64,000 nt of DNA from Mesorhizobium sangaii (GCF_014207355.1 NZ_JACHEF010000005.1:482702-546701), one strand, 5' to 3'. Counted from the first letter of the stretch, positions 1 to 8,610 are shown. Numbers and translations: made by a program. The notes: generated from the sequence alone by a model not told the origin.

Positions 1-1
1 T

Positions 2-1666
2 TTCGCCACTGATGCTACCAGCAATCCCTTCATCCACTTCTGGTCGCTGTCGGTGGAGGAGCAGTTCTACCTGGCCTGGCCGGCGCTGCTTCTGCTGGCG
101 GCCTGGCTGCGTCCCGGCCGGCGAACGGCGGTGGTCGTGATCGGCATCGCCGGCCTCGCCTCTTTCGTCGCCTGCGCCTGGCTGACCAGCGCGGCACCAG
201 CCTGGGCCTTCTATTTTTCGCCGCTGCGTGCCTGGGAGTTCGCCGCCGGCGGCCTGGCGACGCTGGTCCCGGTGACTTTCCTGCTGCATCGTCCATGGCT
301 GCGCGCTGCCCTTGGCTGGCTCGGCCTGGCGCTGATCGCGACGGCCTATCTGTGGCTGAGCGAGGACCTGCCCTTTCCCGGCTACCTGGCGCTGCTGCCG
401 GTTGCCGGCACAGTGCTGGTGCTGTTGGGCGGGGCCTGCGAGGAGCAGGCCGGCATGCTGGCCACCTGGCGGACCAACGGTCAAGCCTACAGCCCGGTCG
501 CCGCTCTGTCGCTGCCGCCCCTGCAATGGATCGGCGCGCTCTCCTATTCGCTCTATCTCTGGCACTGGCCGGTGATCGTCTATGCCCAGATGCTGGTGCC
601 GGATCTCAGCGCGCCGCAGCGCCTCGGATGCGGCGCGCTGGCCTTGGCGTTGTCGGTGTTCACATATCACCTGATCGAGAACCCCGGACGACGCGCCGGC
701 TGGCTGACGGCGGGCGCCAAGGCTCCCTGTTTCAGCGCCATTCCGGACGGAAAACCGCGTCTCACTTTTCCTGCAATTGTGCTGGCTCCCGCGCTGGCGC
801 TGACCGGTGCCGGCGTGGCGGTGGCTTATGCCAATGCGCATCTGGCCCAGCGCAACATCGACCCAGAGCAACGCGGCATCGAGCAGGCCGCCGAACGACC
901 CTCCATCGCGCGCGCCGTCGACAAGAATTGCCTGCTCGACTTCCACACCGTGACGCCCAAACCCTGCGTGTTCGGCGCCACCGATGCCGCCCACACCATC
1001 GTGCTGTTCGGCGATTCGCACGCCGACCACTGGTCGACGCCGCTGATCGAAGCCGCCAGGCGCAACGACACCAAGGTGGTCACCTATCTCAAATCATCAT
1101 GCCGCGCCTCGCGGCTCTCCACCTTCAACACCGTGCTGAAGCGCGACTACACCGAATGCGACGCCTGGCGCGAGCAGGCGATATCGGACATCATCGCCCG
1201 CAAGCCTCGCCTGGTGGTGATCTCGGAATTCTCCATCGGCAATCTGACGCGCGACATGCCCGCCGCCAGCCGCACCGCCGAGACCGCGCGCTGGCAGGCC
1301 GGCCTGCGCTCGACCTTGCAGGCGTTCAGCCGGGCCGGCGTCGAGGCCGCGGTGATCCGCGACACGCCGATCAACGCCAGCTTCGCCGATTCCTGTGTGG
1401 CGCGCACCCTGTGGTGGCGCGAGGCGCCGTCGCCGCACTGCGACACGCCAAGGACCGAGGCCGCCAATGACAATGCCGCCGCCGCCGAACGCGCTGTCGT
1501 GACCAGCGTCCCCGACACGCTCTATGTCGACCTCACCGACCATTTCTGCGGCCACACCGCCTGCCACGTCTTCATCGGCGGCAAGCTGGCCTTCCGCGAC
1601 CGCCACCACCTCGCCACCGCCTTTGCCGAGACGCTGGAGCGGCCGCTGGAAAAGGCGTTGTTTTGA
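2..1666 (+). CDS. Acyltransferase family 3 protein with C-terminal SGNH domain, 5' partial
   Basis: The reading frame is already open at base 2, so the start lies outside the window and about 554 codons are visible. Near the start is the WSLSVEEQFYLAWP signature of OafA/YrhL-type membrane acyltransferases, followed by many hydrophobic helices and a LYLWHWP motif near visible residue 183. After about residue 290 the protein becomes soluble and carries GDSHADHW (around residue 335), block I of an SGNH hydrolase. The family O-acetylates or O-acylates surface polysaccharides such as lipopolysaccharide or exopolysaccharide. The membrane part moves the acyl group and the periplasmic SGNH part probably finishes transfer. 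The target glycan cannot be read from this sequence. Confidence 0.9.
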   Translation, partial: FATDATSNPFIHFWSLSVEEQFYLAWPALLLLAAWLRPGRRTAVVVIGIAGLASFVACAWLTSAAPAWAFYFSPLRAWEFAAGGLATLVPVTFLLHRPWLRAALGWLGLALIATAYLWLSEDLPFPGYLALLPVAGTVLVLLGGACEEQAGMLATWRTNGQAYSPVAALSLPPLQWIGALSYSLYLWHWPVIVYAQMLVPDLSAPQRLGCGALALALSVFTYHLIENPGRRAGWLTAGAKAPCFSAIPDGKPRLTFPAIVLAPALALTGAGVAVAYANAHLAQRNIDPEQRGIEQAAERPSIARAVDKNCLLDFHTVTPKPCVFGATDAAHTIVLFGDSHADHWSTPLIEAARRNDTKVVTYLKSSCRASRLSTFNTVLKRDYTECDAWREQAISDIIARKPRLVVISEFSIGNLTRDMPAASRTAETARWQAGLRSTLQAFSRAGVEAAVIRDTPINASFADSCVARTLWWREAPSPHCDTPRTEAANDNAAAAERAVVTSVPDTLYVDLTDHFCGHTACHVFIGGKLAFRDRHHLATAFAETLERPLEKALF

Positions 1667-1685
1667 AAACCAGCGCCAGCACCTC

Positions 1686-2435
1686 CTACCGCCACCCACC
1701 CGACGCCGTAATCCGCTCTCCAGTCACCCAACCCGCCTCGTCGGACGCCAGAAACACCGCTACCCGTGCAATGTCATCCGGCTGGCCGAAGCGGCCAAGC
1801 GGGGTGACCGCCACCAGCGCCTGTTCGTGTTCGCTGCCGACAATGCCGACGCGCTGCAGCCCTTCGGTGTCGACACCGCCCGGCGCGATCGCGTTGACGC
1901 GGATGTGGCGGGCGCCGAGTTCGCGCGACATCGACAGCGTGATCGAATCCACCGCCGCCTTGGTGGCGGCATAGACCAGCGAGTTGGGCTGTGGGTTGGA
2001 ACTGGCGACCGAACTGATGTTGATGACGCTGCCGCCGGCCGGCCCGAAATGCTTCGCCGCCTCCTGGATGGCGAGCACGACGCCCAGCACATTGGTGTCG
2101 AATTCGCGGTGGAACTCGGCCTCTGTCACCGCCTCCAGCGGCTCGAACTGGAACACGCCGGCATTGTTGACCAGGATGTCGACGCCGCCGAACGAAGACT
2201 TTGCCGCTTCAAACAGGCCGCGCACATCCGCCGCTTGCGCGACATCGCCCTTGACCGCGACTGCCCGGCCGCCGGCATCCGCGATGGCGGCCACGACGCG
2301 CTCGGCGCCTTCCTGCGATGAGGCATAGTTGACCACGACAGCCGCGCCCGCCGCAGCCAGCCCCTTGGCGATAGCTGCTCCAATGCCCTTGGATGCGCCG
2401 GTGACGATGGCGACCTTGCCGTTCAGACTGCTCAT
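1686..2435 (-). CDS. SDR family oxidoreductase (classical short-chain dehydrogenase)
   Basis: This 249-residue protein has all classical SDR landmarks: the cofactor loop TGASKGIG (residues 12-19), NNAG (90-93), the catalytic Ser near 141-142, and YAATK with Tyr155 and Lys159. It ends with a typical TGERITASGGWR tail. Such enzymes reduce or oxidise a carbonyl or alcohol with NAD(P)H; the substrate is not predictable. It is transcribed divergently from the LysR gene starting at 2570, with 134 bases between them, so that regulator is the obvious candidate to control it. Confidence 0.9.
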   Translation of the reverse strand: MSSLNGKVAIVTGASKGIGAAIAKGLAAAGAAVVVNYASSQEGAERVVAAIADAGGRAVAVKGDVAQAADVRGLFEAAKSSFGGVDILVNNAGVFQFEPLEAVTEAEFHREFDTNVLGVVLAIQEAAKHFGPAGGSVINISSVASSNPQPNSLVYAATKAAVDSITLSMSRELGARHIRVNAIAPGGVDTEGLQRVGIVGSEHEQALVAVTPLGRFGQPDDIARVAVFLASDEAGWVTGERITASGGWR

Positions 2436-2569
2436 CCATTCTCTCCTTGTGATCTTGACGATGAGCGGTATTTAAGCGCGCCGAAAAAGCGTATTAGATT
2501 GTCAGATCGCCATTCTTTCTTGCCTGGAATTCGGCAATCCATCCCTTCCCGACATGCGATGATGCCGCC

Positions 2570-3463
2570 ATGACCACCATCCTCGAAAAGACCGCCGGCC
2601 TTGTCGCTTTCGTGCGCACGGTGGATGCCGGCTCGTTCCAGGCCGCCAGCCGGCTGATCGGCTCCAGCCCGTCGGCCGTGTCGAAGAGCGTGGCCAAGCT
2701 GGAGCAGCGGCTCGGCGCAAAACTCATCCAGCGCTCGACGCGCCGGCTGGGGCTGACCAGCGAAGGCATCGCTTATTACGAGCGCGTGGCGCCGCTGCTG
2801 CGCGCGCTCGACGATGCGCAGGACATCGTGCAAAGCACCGGCACGGCACGCGGCCTGCTGCGCGTCACCGCCCCGGTCGAACTCGGCCGCGGCCTCATCG
2901 CTTCATGGGGGCAGCTGTTCCTGGCCGAGCAACCGGAAGTGAAGCTGGAACTCAGCGTCACGGACCGCCACGCCGACCTGATCCGCGAGAACTACGATGT
3001 GGCGGTGCGCATGGGTGCGCTGGCCGATGTCGGGCTCACGGCGCGGCGCATCGCCAGCCTGCCGATCGTGCTGGTGGCCGCTCCCGCCTATCTCCAGCGC
3101 CGAGGCTTTCCAGCCTCGATCGACGATCTGCGACGCCACGATTTCGTCCGCTATGTCTCGGCTGGCCGCCCGCGGCCCATCACTTTTGCGGGCGGCACGC
3201 AAATCGTGCCCGACGGCCGCTTCGACACCGACGACAGCGGCGCCATCCGTAACGCAGCACTTGCCGGTGCTGGCGTCGCTCACCTCATGCAAGTCGCCGT
3301 ACAGGACGACCTCGACACCGCCCGCCTGGTGCGCGTCCTGCCGGAGGTGCCGATGCCAACCATGCCAGTCCACATCGTGCACGCCTTCGGCCGGCAACTG
3401 CCGGTGCGGGCAAGGCTGTTCGTGGAGTTTTTGGCACGGCAGATGGCGAGATTGGGAAGGTAA
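2570..3463 (+). CDS. LysR family transcriptional regulator
   Basis: This 297-residue protein starts with a winged helix-turn-helix (about residues 8-65; GSFQAASRLIGSSPSAVSK contains the recognition helix), followed by a periplasmic-binding-like effector domain from about residue 90. The pattern AALAGAGVAHLMQ in the C-terminal half is typical of the LysR group. It is divergent from the SDR gene ending its 5' side at 2435, the usual arrangement for a LysR protein and its target. The effector is unknown. Confidence 0.9.
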   Translation: MTTILEKTAGLVAFVRTVDAGSFQAASRLIGSSPSAVSKSVAKLEQRLGAKLIQRSTRRLGLTSEGIAYYERVAPLLRALDDAQDIVQSTGTARGLLRVTAPVELGRGLIASWGQLFLAEQPEVKLELSVTDRHADLIRENYDVAVRMGALADVGLTARRIASLPIVLVAAPAYLQRRGFPASIDDLRRHDFVRYVSAGRPRPITFAGGTQIVPDGRFDTDDSGAIRNAALAGAGVAHLMQVAVQDDLDTARLVRVLPEVPMPTMPVHIVHAFGRQLPVRARLFVEFLARQMARLGR

Positions 3464-3624
3464 TTCGCTTCTCGCTCGTTTACGGCGTGCAATAGCATAT
3501 GGATTCCGGAACTGTCTGCCCGGCCCGGCCCCGATGTCCCGACTGTTCGTCACATCTAGCGAATCTGTGGAACGGGGCCGCGTCTCGGGGATTATATTAG
3601 GTTAACCTTGAAAAGGAGGTAGCC

Positions 3625-3936
3625 ATGAAGAAGCTCCTGCTTGTTTCGGTTATCGCCATTGCTTCGGCGGCGGCGATGATCGCCCCCGCGGGTGCCCGCG
3701 CCCGTATCACTCTCGGCATCGGCGGCTATGCCGACGACTATTACGGTGACGGCTATTACAATGGTTACGGTGACTACGGCGATCGCTACGTCTATCACCC
3801 CTATTACCAGTACGACGACTACGACAACGGTTACAGGCCGCGTTATTACCACCGGCACCACCGTTGCCACATCGAACTGGTCAAGCACTGGCGCCATCAC
3901 CACAGGATCATCGAGGAAGTCCGCGTCTGCGGATGA
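3625..3936 (+). CDS. Small secreted tyrosine/histidine-rich protein
   Basis: The 103-residue product has a clear Sec signal peptide (MKK, a hydrophobic stretch, then an AxA-type site in APAGARA near residue 26). The mature part is dominated by Tyr, Gly and Asp (residues about 33-78), then a His/Arg-rich stretch (YYHRHHRC) and two cysteines, near residue 81 and at the penultimate codon region. A strong Shine-Dalgarno (AAAGGAGGT) sits just before the ATG. Function unknown; low-complexity Tyr-rich exported proteins of this type are common in rhizobia. The composition could support metal binding or wall association, but that is inference. Confidence 0.75.
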   Translation: MKKLLLVSVIAIASAAAMIAPAGARARITLGIGGYADDYYGDGYYNGYGDYGDRYVYHPYYQYDDYDNGYRPRYYHRHHRCHIELVKHWRHHHRIIEEVRVCG

Positions 3937-3990
3937 CCTGATCATATGAAAATTGATCCGGCCGGCATTGCCGGTCGGATCGCCGCGCCC

Positions 3991-4590
3991 TCACGCCCGC
4001 CTCCGCAACATCATCCCATAGTGCACCGCCAGCAGGTCCAGTCCGACCTTCAACAGCTTCGTCACTACATCCCGCCCCTCGCCGGTCTGCTCCGCCAGGC
4101 TCTTGATCGAGCCGCCGGCGCAGCAGACTTTCTGCACCACGGTGGCCACCTCCCAATGGCAGAGCGCCCTCGTGGCGGCGGCATGCGCCCGCCCGGCGTC
4201 GAGCACGCTGTCGGCGATGCCGCCGCCGTGCCGGCCGCCGTCGACGCGCTCGCTCCAGCGCATCGGTTTCACGCTGGCCTGCTGGCTGCAGCGGAAATCC
4301 TCGCGGTAGCGCAGGCCGGCCTCGCGCTGCTGGCGCGACAGCGAGGTGATGCCCAGCAGCGGATCCACATTGCGCACCCGCACGATGCCGCCGGTAGAAG
4401 TGTAGCCGTCATTAGACACCTCGTAGACGCGGTTTGCCTCAGAAGTGCCGACGGCCAGCCGCTTGCGGCCGAATTTGTCGTCCTTCAGCGCGAAATCATG
4501 GCCGATCTCGTGGCGGATGCGCACCTGCTCCGCCTCGCCCTTCGGCAGTTTTGGCGCCTGCGGTCTTGCGGCTCTGGTTCTCTTGCTCAC
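3991..4590 (-). CDS. Hypothetical protein, DUF6456-like helical domain
   Basis: The frame stays open far upstream, but the best start is the GTG at 4590, with CCAGGAGCC eight bases ahead, giving 199 residues. The N-terminus is basic (SKRTRAARPQAPK). The second half reads ITSLSRQQREAGLRYREDF, then a helical region with VQKVCCAGGSIKSLAEQTG and VVTKLLKVGLDLLAVHYG. This recalls the DUF6456 type seen in rhizobial and phage-derived loci, though the match is from memory and modest. It may bind DNA. It ends 55 bases from the secreted-protein gene on the other strand. Function not known. Confidence 0.6.
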   Translation of the reverse strand: MSKRTRAARPQAPKLPKGEAEQVRIRHEIGHDFALKDDKFGRKRLAVGTSEANRVYEVSNDGYTSTGGIVRVRNVDPLLGITSLSRQQREAGLRYREDFRCSQQASVKPMRWSERVDGGRHGGGIADSVLDAGRAHAAATRALCHWEVATVVQKVCCAGGSIKSLAEQTGEGRDVVTKLLKVGLDLLAVHYGMMLRRRA

Positions 4591-4833
4591 GCGGTGGCTC
4601 CTGGTTGGAATTGGGTTGTTGGACTGGGTCGTACAGAACCTGGGTTCTGACGCGCCGCCCCTCACCGCGAGCAGCTCTCGGATAGCGCGGCGTTTCGAGC
4701 AGCTCGATGCGGAGCTGCTCTGGAGGGCAGAACTGGGCGTTGCTGGAGCCGCGGCCATGTCTGCATCCGCGCTAATGGAACCAGCGCGGTTTCGCGACGT
4801 TATGCGCCGTCGAGGAACACGGGAGACATACCG

Positions 4834-5115
4834 ATGACAGCTTTCATGCCGGTCACGCTGCGCTTTTGCGACAACAAAACCATGCTGGTCGGTTCGGTGG
4901 CCGAGGCTGCCAACGCGCTTAAGCAGCAATGGCCCGACAAGACAGCACCTGGCTATGTCGAGGCGGCCCGGCTCGTTGCTCTGGCCGTGGACGGCACCTG
5001 TTGCCAGCGCATCGCCTTCGATGCCCTCACCAGGGAGGCCAGGCAACAGAACATCTTGGTGGCCAGGCCGAAAAGCCGGGCCCATGACTGGCTGGACGCC
5101 GTGGCCAGCCCGTGA
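4834..5115 (+). CDS. DUF982 domain-containing protein
   Basis: A 93-residue protein with the DUF982 pattern: a short beta N-terminus (VTLRFCDNKTMLVGSVAEAAN), a Trp in the LKQQWPDK region, then an alanine-rich helix (EAARLVALAVDG) and a C-terminal AFDALTREARQQNI helix. DUF982 proteins are small, of unknown function, and are found almost only in rhizobia, often in several copies. A second DUF982 gene follows about 100 bases downstream on the same strand, so the two may be a local duplication. Confidence 0.75.
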   Translation: MTAFMPVTLRFCDNKTMLVGSVAEAANALKQQWPDKTAPGYVEAARLVALAVDGTCCQRIAFDALTREARQQNILVARPKSRAHDWLDAVASP

Positions 5116-5235
5116 GGGTTGTGCGGTTCGGCCGGGCCGGGCCGAAACTGTGATGCAACCGCCAGCCAGCGTGGCGCGTTGATTAGAGCGGGGTTTACAG
5201 CCTCGCGCAGAGTGAAGGTGAACGCCGTGGGTACG

Positions 5236-5544
5236 ATGAAGACGGGAGTGCCGCTCAAGGTGCGGATGGACGGGCAGATCGAAGAGATCGACAGCGTCAG
5301 CGAGGCCGCCGACTTCCTGCAGCGCTGGCCGCTCGAACGCCGCGGTCACGTCTACCGCAGCGCGCTCAACGCATGCAGTGCTGCCATTGCCGCGCAGATT
5401 TCCGAATCCGACGCCATGAAAGTATTCACCGGTTTTGCCAGGGTGGCAGACATCCTGGTCGCTGAGAGCGGGCCGTCGATGATGCTCGAGACTAGGACGG
5501 TGCAAAGCCGCATGCCCAAGCAAGGCCGGCAGGTGCCGAAATAG
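5236..5544 (+). CDS. DUF982 domain-containing protein, second copy
   Basis: About 102 residues from the ATG at 5236; an in-frame GTG at 5212 is an alternative, since neither has a strong ribosome binding site. The protein shows the family layout: DGQIEEIDSVSEAADFLQRWP, then RRGHVYRSALNACSAAIAAQ and an AMKVFTGFARVADIL helix. It is the downstream member of a DUF982 pair with the gene at 4834, but diverged in sequence. A perfect inverted repeat lies 14 bases after the stop and may end transcription. Function unknown. Confidence 0.7.
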   Translation: MKTGVPLKVRMDGQIEEIDSVSEAADFLQRWPLERRGHVYRSALNACSAAIAAQISESDAMKVFTGFARVADILVAESGPSMMLETRTVQSRMPKQGRQVPK

Positions 5545-5558
5545 GGCGACGAGGTTTC

Positions 5559-5582
5559 TTTCTCCCCGTCCACGGGGAGAAA
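5559..5582. terminator. Perfect inverted repeat, likely terminator or part of a palindromic repeat
   Basis: Two 11-base arms (TTTCTCCCCGT and ACGGGGAGAAA) are separated by CC, so the hairpin is symmetric on both strands. It lies between the converging DUF982 gene (stop 5544) and the GcrA-like gene (stop 5674), a fitting place for a bidirectional terminator. The sequence also resembles the C/G-rich palindromes scattered between rhizobial genes. Confidence 0.6.
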
Positions 5583-5673
5583 TGCCCGGCAGGGCAATGA
5601 GCGGCGGCGCCAGCGCTTCGGTCGGATGCTGGAAGTTCATTTCTGTTTTCAATCCCGCCACGTCATCGCCCCC

Positions 5674-6360
5674 TCATCCGCCTGCCGGCACCTTCTCCTT
5701 GTAAACGGGAGAAGCGATGCTCACCCCATCTCCGCCGCAAAAAACGCGGCGGCGGAAACGCGTCTGGTGATAGGTGCAATAGCTTTTCAGCGCCTTTGTC
5801 CGCATGCCGCAGCACAGCATGTCGGTGCCCGGCCGGCCGCCCGGCGTATCGTTTTCACTATCTTCTTCCAGCGTCAGGTCCAGCGGCGCGCGGCAGCGGT
5901 CGAACAGGCAGTCTATGAAGCGCATCGCCACGCCATGTGGCTGGCGGCCGAGGGCCGCACGAGGCGGCACCGGCATCTCCAGGCGATAGGCCTCGCCGTC
6001 GGCCACCAGCACACTCTCTTCGCGCACCAGCAGTCGTCGCGGCTCGCGCTTCGGCCGGAGCGGCATGCCGGCGACGCCGGTGGCACGCGCGACGTCGATC
6101 GTGTCGGACGCCTTGGCGATGGCCGTGCCCGTTCCGTTCGCCCGCTTGCTCGCCTTGCGTTTGCCGGCTGGCAGCCGCTTGCCACTGGCAAAGCCGATCG
6201 CGTCCAGCATGGCGTTGCGGTGCACGATGCCGATGATGGCGTTGCGTGACACCAGACTGCCACGCAGCACAGTGAAAGCCGCCGCTATCTTCGAGGCGGA
6301 AAGCCCGTCCTTCAGCCAGCGGGCGATCTCTTGCAATTCCGCGTCGGTATAGCTTGCCAT
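5674..6360 (-). CDS. GcrA family cell-cycle regulator-like protein
   Basis: The N-terminus (YTDAELQEIARWLKDGLSASKIAAAF, then LVSRNAIIGIVHR) matches the GcrA DNA-binding region, where a helix-turn-helix contacts methylated GANTC promoters. The C-terminal region with MRFIDCLFDRCRAPLDL and SYCTYHQTRFRR matches the C-terminal GcrA motif that binds sigma-70 region 2. At 228 residues it is longer than the usual chromosomal GcrA (about 170) because of a linker and a C-terminal extension (FCGGDGVSIASPVYKEK). Its neighbours are phage-like, so this is more likely a phage- or island-type paralogue than the main cell-cycle gcrA. Confidence 0.75.
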   Translation of the reverse strand: MASYTDAELQEIARWLKDGLSASKIAAAFTVLRGSLVSRNAIIGIVHRNAMLDAIGFASGKRLPAGKRKASKRANGTGTAIAKASDTIDVARATGVAGMPLRPKREPRRLLVREESVLVADGEAYRLEMPVPPRAALGRQPHGVAMRFIDCLFDRCRAPLDLTLEEDSENDTPGGRPGTDMLCCGMRTKALKSYCTYHQTRFRRRVFCGGDGVSIASPVYKEKVPAGG

Positions 6361-6484
6361 CTCAAGGTTCCTTCCAAATTCTGCCTTCGGCCGTGCGCCG
6401 TCGGGCAGGCGCCGGGTTCGGCCGGATGCCTAGGCCGCAGTCAGGGTTGTCTTGTTCGGGGGCCGGCTGGCGCCAGCTTTAGCC

Positions 6485-6872
6485 TCAGCCGGAGCGGGCT
6501 CGCCGCTCGGCCGGTTCAGCGAGCCGCGAAAGCCGCGTCTCGGCCGTTTTTCTGTCGGAGGCGGAAACCGCCCTGCCCGTCAGTGCGTCGCGCAGGATCA
6601 CAGTGCCGTCCTGCGTGCGGATGCATGACCGGCCTGCTGGATCGGCAGAACCCGGGCCAGCGCCATCTCGATCGAATTGGGGGCCGGAGTCGCAGGGAGC
6701 GGCGGCTCCGGCCCGTTCCGGTCGCCTGTGACGGGCGGACCGGATCCGAGGCCAATGCAATCAGGCAAGGCGCCTCGGGCTTCGCGCCGGCCGGGGAGGA
6801 CGGCCGGGACGGAAGGGAATGGCTGGCGGTGGTGACCGCCACGGCGCCATCGAATCTGGACAGGTTTTGCAT
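6485..6872 (-). pseudogene. Possible decayed gene spread over three reading frames
   Basis: On the minus strand coding-like codon use (strong G/C at third positions) starts at the ATG ending at 6872 (MQNLSRFDGAVAVTTASHS), moves to a second frame around 6715 (PNSIEMALARVLPIQQAG) and to a third near 6630 (QDGTVILRDALTGRAVSAS), ending at 6485. No single frame covers the whole. This looks like an old gene with two frameshifts, divergent from the repressor at 6947. The protein family was not recognised, and composition bias alone could mimic the pattern. Confidence 0.35.
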
Positions 6873-6946
6873 GTCCGTATATAAGCATAACTCAAAAATC
6901 TATGCAAGCCATTCTTTCATAGACGAGAGCCACTTTCATCACTCAC
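6873..6946. promoter_or_regulatory. AT-rich divergent promoter region before the S24 repressor
   Basis: This short stretch is clearly more AT-rich than its surroundings and contains GTATATAAGCATAACTC, a candidate -10 region, between the decayed minus-strand gene and the plus-strand repressor gene. An autoregulating phage-type repressor would bind here, but no clear operator palindrome was found. Confidence 0.35.
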
Positions 6947-7651
6947 ATGGGCGCCATGGCAAAAACGCAACTGTCGATCAAGGTCGGGGCGGCGATCCGC
7001 CAGGCGCGCAAGCAGCGCGGCCTGGTCATGCGCCACATTGCCGAGCATAACGACACCGATGTCGCCGCGGTCGGCAATTGGGAAACCGGCCGCAACCTGC
7101 CCAAGACCGAGAACCTGTTGAAGACCGCCGCTTTCCTGCGCGTCGATCCGGTGGCGCTGGGCAAGGGCGAGGTCGTCTTCCTCGATGACGCCGGCCCGGT
7201 CGCCGACGTGGAGATCGTCACCGATGCCGGCCCACCGCCCGCCGGACCGATGGATATCCCGGTGCTGGGCGCGGCCGTTGGCGGCGATGACGGCGACTTC
7301 ACCTTGAACGGCGAGCCGGCCGGCTATGTCCAGCGTCCGCCCGGCATCCGCAAACTCCCCAAGGTGTTCGCGCTGCACGTGCTGTCCGATTCTATGGTGC
7401 CGCGCTACGAACCGGGCGACATGATCTATTGCGGCGGCCGCGAGGCGGTGCCCGGCGACCATGTCGTCATCGAGACCTTTCCTGAAGAAAACGAGCGCAA
7501 CGGCAAGGCCTTCATCAAGAAACTGGTCAAGCGCACGACTGCGGAACTGGTGGTCGAGCAGTACAATCCGCCGAAGACGCTGATCTTCAACCGCTACGCC
7601 ATAAAACAGGTCTGGCGCGTCATCCCGCTCAAGGAACTGTTGGGGTATTAG
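6947..7651 (+). CDS. XRE family repressor with S24 peptidase domain
   Basis: The 234-residue protein has an N-terminal helix-turn-helix (about residues 10-65, with AAIRQARKQRGLVMRHIAEH and VGNWETGRNLPK) and a LexA/CI-type S24 domain. The catalytic Ser is Ser149 in LSDSMVPRYEPGD, and the Lys is Lys191 in AFIKKLVKR. An Ala-Gly pair at 99-100 could be the self-cleavage site. Such proteins repress phage or mobile-element genes and are inactivated by RecA-stimulated self-cleavage, or act without cleavage. A second in-frame ATG at 6956 is an alternative start. The gene sits among GcrA-like and small unknown genes, suggesting a phage-derived segment. Confidence 0.85.
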   Translation: MGAMAKTQLSIKVGAAIRQARKQRGLVMRHIAEHNDTDVAAVGNWETGRNLPKTENLLKTAAFLRVDPVALGKGEVVFLDDAGPVADVEIVTDAGPPPAGPMDIPVLGAAVGGDDGDFTLNGEPAGYVQRPPGIRKLPKVFALHVLSDSMVPRYEPGDMIYCGGREAVPGDHVVIETFPEENERNGKAFIKKLVKRTTAELVVEQYNPPKTLIFNRYAIKQVWRVIPLKELLGY

Positions 7652-7679
7652 AGCGGCGGCGCCCGCAGCGCCCGTCTCC

Positions 7680-7982
7680 TCACGCCCGCCTCGCTCCCTC
7701 CAGAGGCGCCTCGCGGTCGTTCAGCATCCGGGCTTCGCTGCGTACGCGCTGGCGCTCGTCGATGAACGCCGCCTGGATCGAAATGGCCACGCCCGGCAGC
7801 CCATCGGCGCGGCAGGCCGAGCAGACGATGCGGCCTGAAAGGGCGGCCAGCGGCGTATTCCCCGTTACCCCGAACCGCTTCAGCTGATCGGGCCGCCACC
7901 ACCTGTTGCGGCCGCAATCGGCGCACTCGACCGATATCGAGGCGACATGCGCGATCACTGCTTCCTTGCCTGGCAATGCCAT
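7680..7982 (-). CDS. Small protein with a putative CxxC...CxxC zinc motif
   Basis: A 100-residue protein. Residues 19-22 (CADC) and about 54-57 (CSAC) form two CxxC pairs about 32 residues apart, a typical zinc-ribbon spacing. Between them is RWWRPDQLKRFGVTGNTPLAALSGR. The C-terminus is charged. It converges on the repressor gene, with 28 bases between stops. A role in DNA or RNA binding is plausible but unproven; no family recognised. Confidence 0.6.
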   Translation of the reverse strand: MALPGKEAVIAHVASISVECADCGRNRWWRPDQLKRFGVTGNTPLAALSGRIVCSACRADGLPGVAISIQAAFIDERQRVRSEARMLNDREAPLEGARRA

Positions 7983-8169
7983 CGCCCCTGCCTCGTCTTT
8001 TGTTCCTGATTTGTTCGCATAATCCTGTGTTTTAGGCCGCGAGTCGAGTCGCCCATCTCAAAGATTGCCAAAAGTTTTTCTTCTGCAATTATTTGAGTTA
8101 TGCTTATATAAACTCACAAAATGTGAGTCGGGGCGCGAACCGCCCGCCGCATCGTATCCGGGAGTGACG

Positions 8170-8538
8170 ATGGACGCCCTTGCCGCCGATTTCGCCCGCG
8201 CCTGCGGTTACACAGGCGACAGCCCTGCTCTGCTTGAAGCTTTCGACGCGATCCGCCGCAATGGCATCGACCGCGCCCGCCATGATCATGTCAGGCGCAA
8301 GGCCGTCATCGACGCGCTGAAACACTCGGAGGCGCTGTTCCTGGCGGCGATCGGTCCGGCGCTGTCGGCGCAAGAAGCCGTCGAGGACGCCGCCCGCTTC
8401 ATCGCCTTCTGGCGCAACATGCCGCGCTGGCGCCAGGAGCGGCGCCTGCCCGACCTCATCAGAGCCAGACAGCAGCGCCTCGTGGCACGCTACTTCCGCC
8501 GTTACAGCCACCGGATATGGTTACTGGAAGCGGCGTGA
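8170..8538 (+). CDS. Hypothetical helical protein
   Basis: The frame opens further upstream, but the ATG at 8170 is preceded by GGGAGTG at good spacing, giving 122 residues. The protein is rich in Ala, Arg and aromatic residues with predicted helices throughout (ALAADFARACGYTGDSPALLEAFDAIRR; AARFIAFWRNMPRWRQERRLPDL). No family recognised. It follows the phage-like group and precedes the ArsR operon by 72 bases. Confidence 0.5.
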   Translation: MDALAADFARACGYTGDSPALLEAFDAIRRNGIDRARHDHVRRKAVIDALKHSEALFLAAIGPALSAQEAVEDAARFIAFWRNMPRWRQERRLPDLIRARQQRLVARYFRRYSHRIWLLEAA

Positions 8539-8576
8539 GGCGGTCACGGTTGACGTGACGCGCCGATCGTTTTATA

Positions 8577-8606
8577 GAACCAAATAGTTCCAGAACTAAA
8601 TGGTTC
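8577..8606. promoter_or_regulatory. Twin palindromic operator of the ArsR-SRPBCC operon
   Basis: Two half-elements, GAACCAAATAGTTC (8577-8590) and GAACTAAATGGTTC (8593-8606), are reverse complements of each other except for two positions, and each is itself a GAAC-N6-GTTC palindrome. They end five bases before the arsR-like ATG at 8611. Placement and symmetry fit an autoregulatory site for the ArsR-type repressor. Confidence 0.75.
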
Positions 8607-8610
8607 CATA

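Noticed and set aside
4591..5661. Minus-strand open frame extending the 3991-4590 protein by about 357 residues
   Set aside because: It runs antisense through both DUF982 genes and has poor codon use; the GTG at 4590 has a proper ribosome site and the recognisable part begins there.
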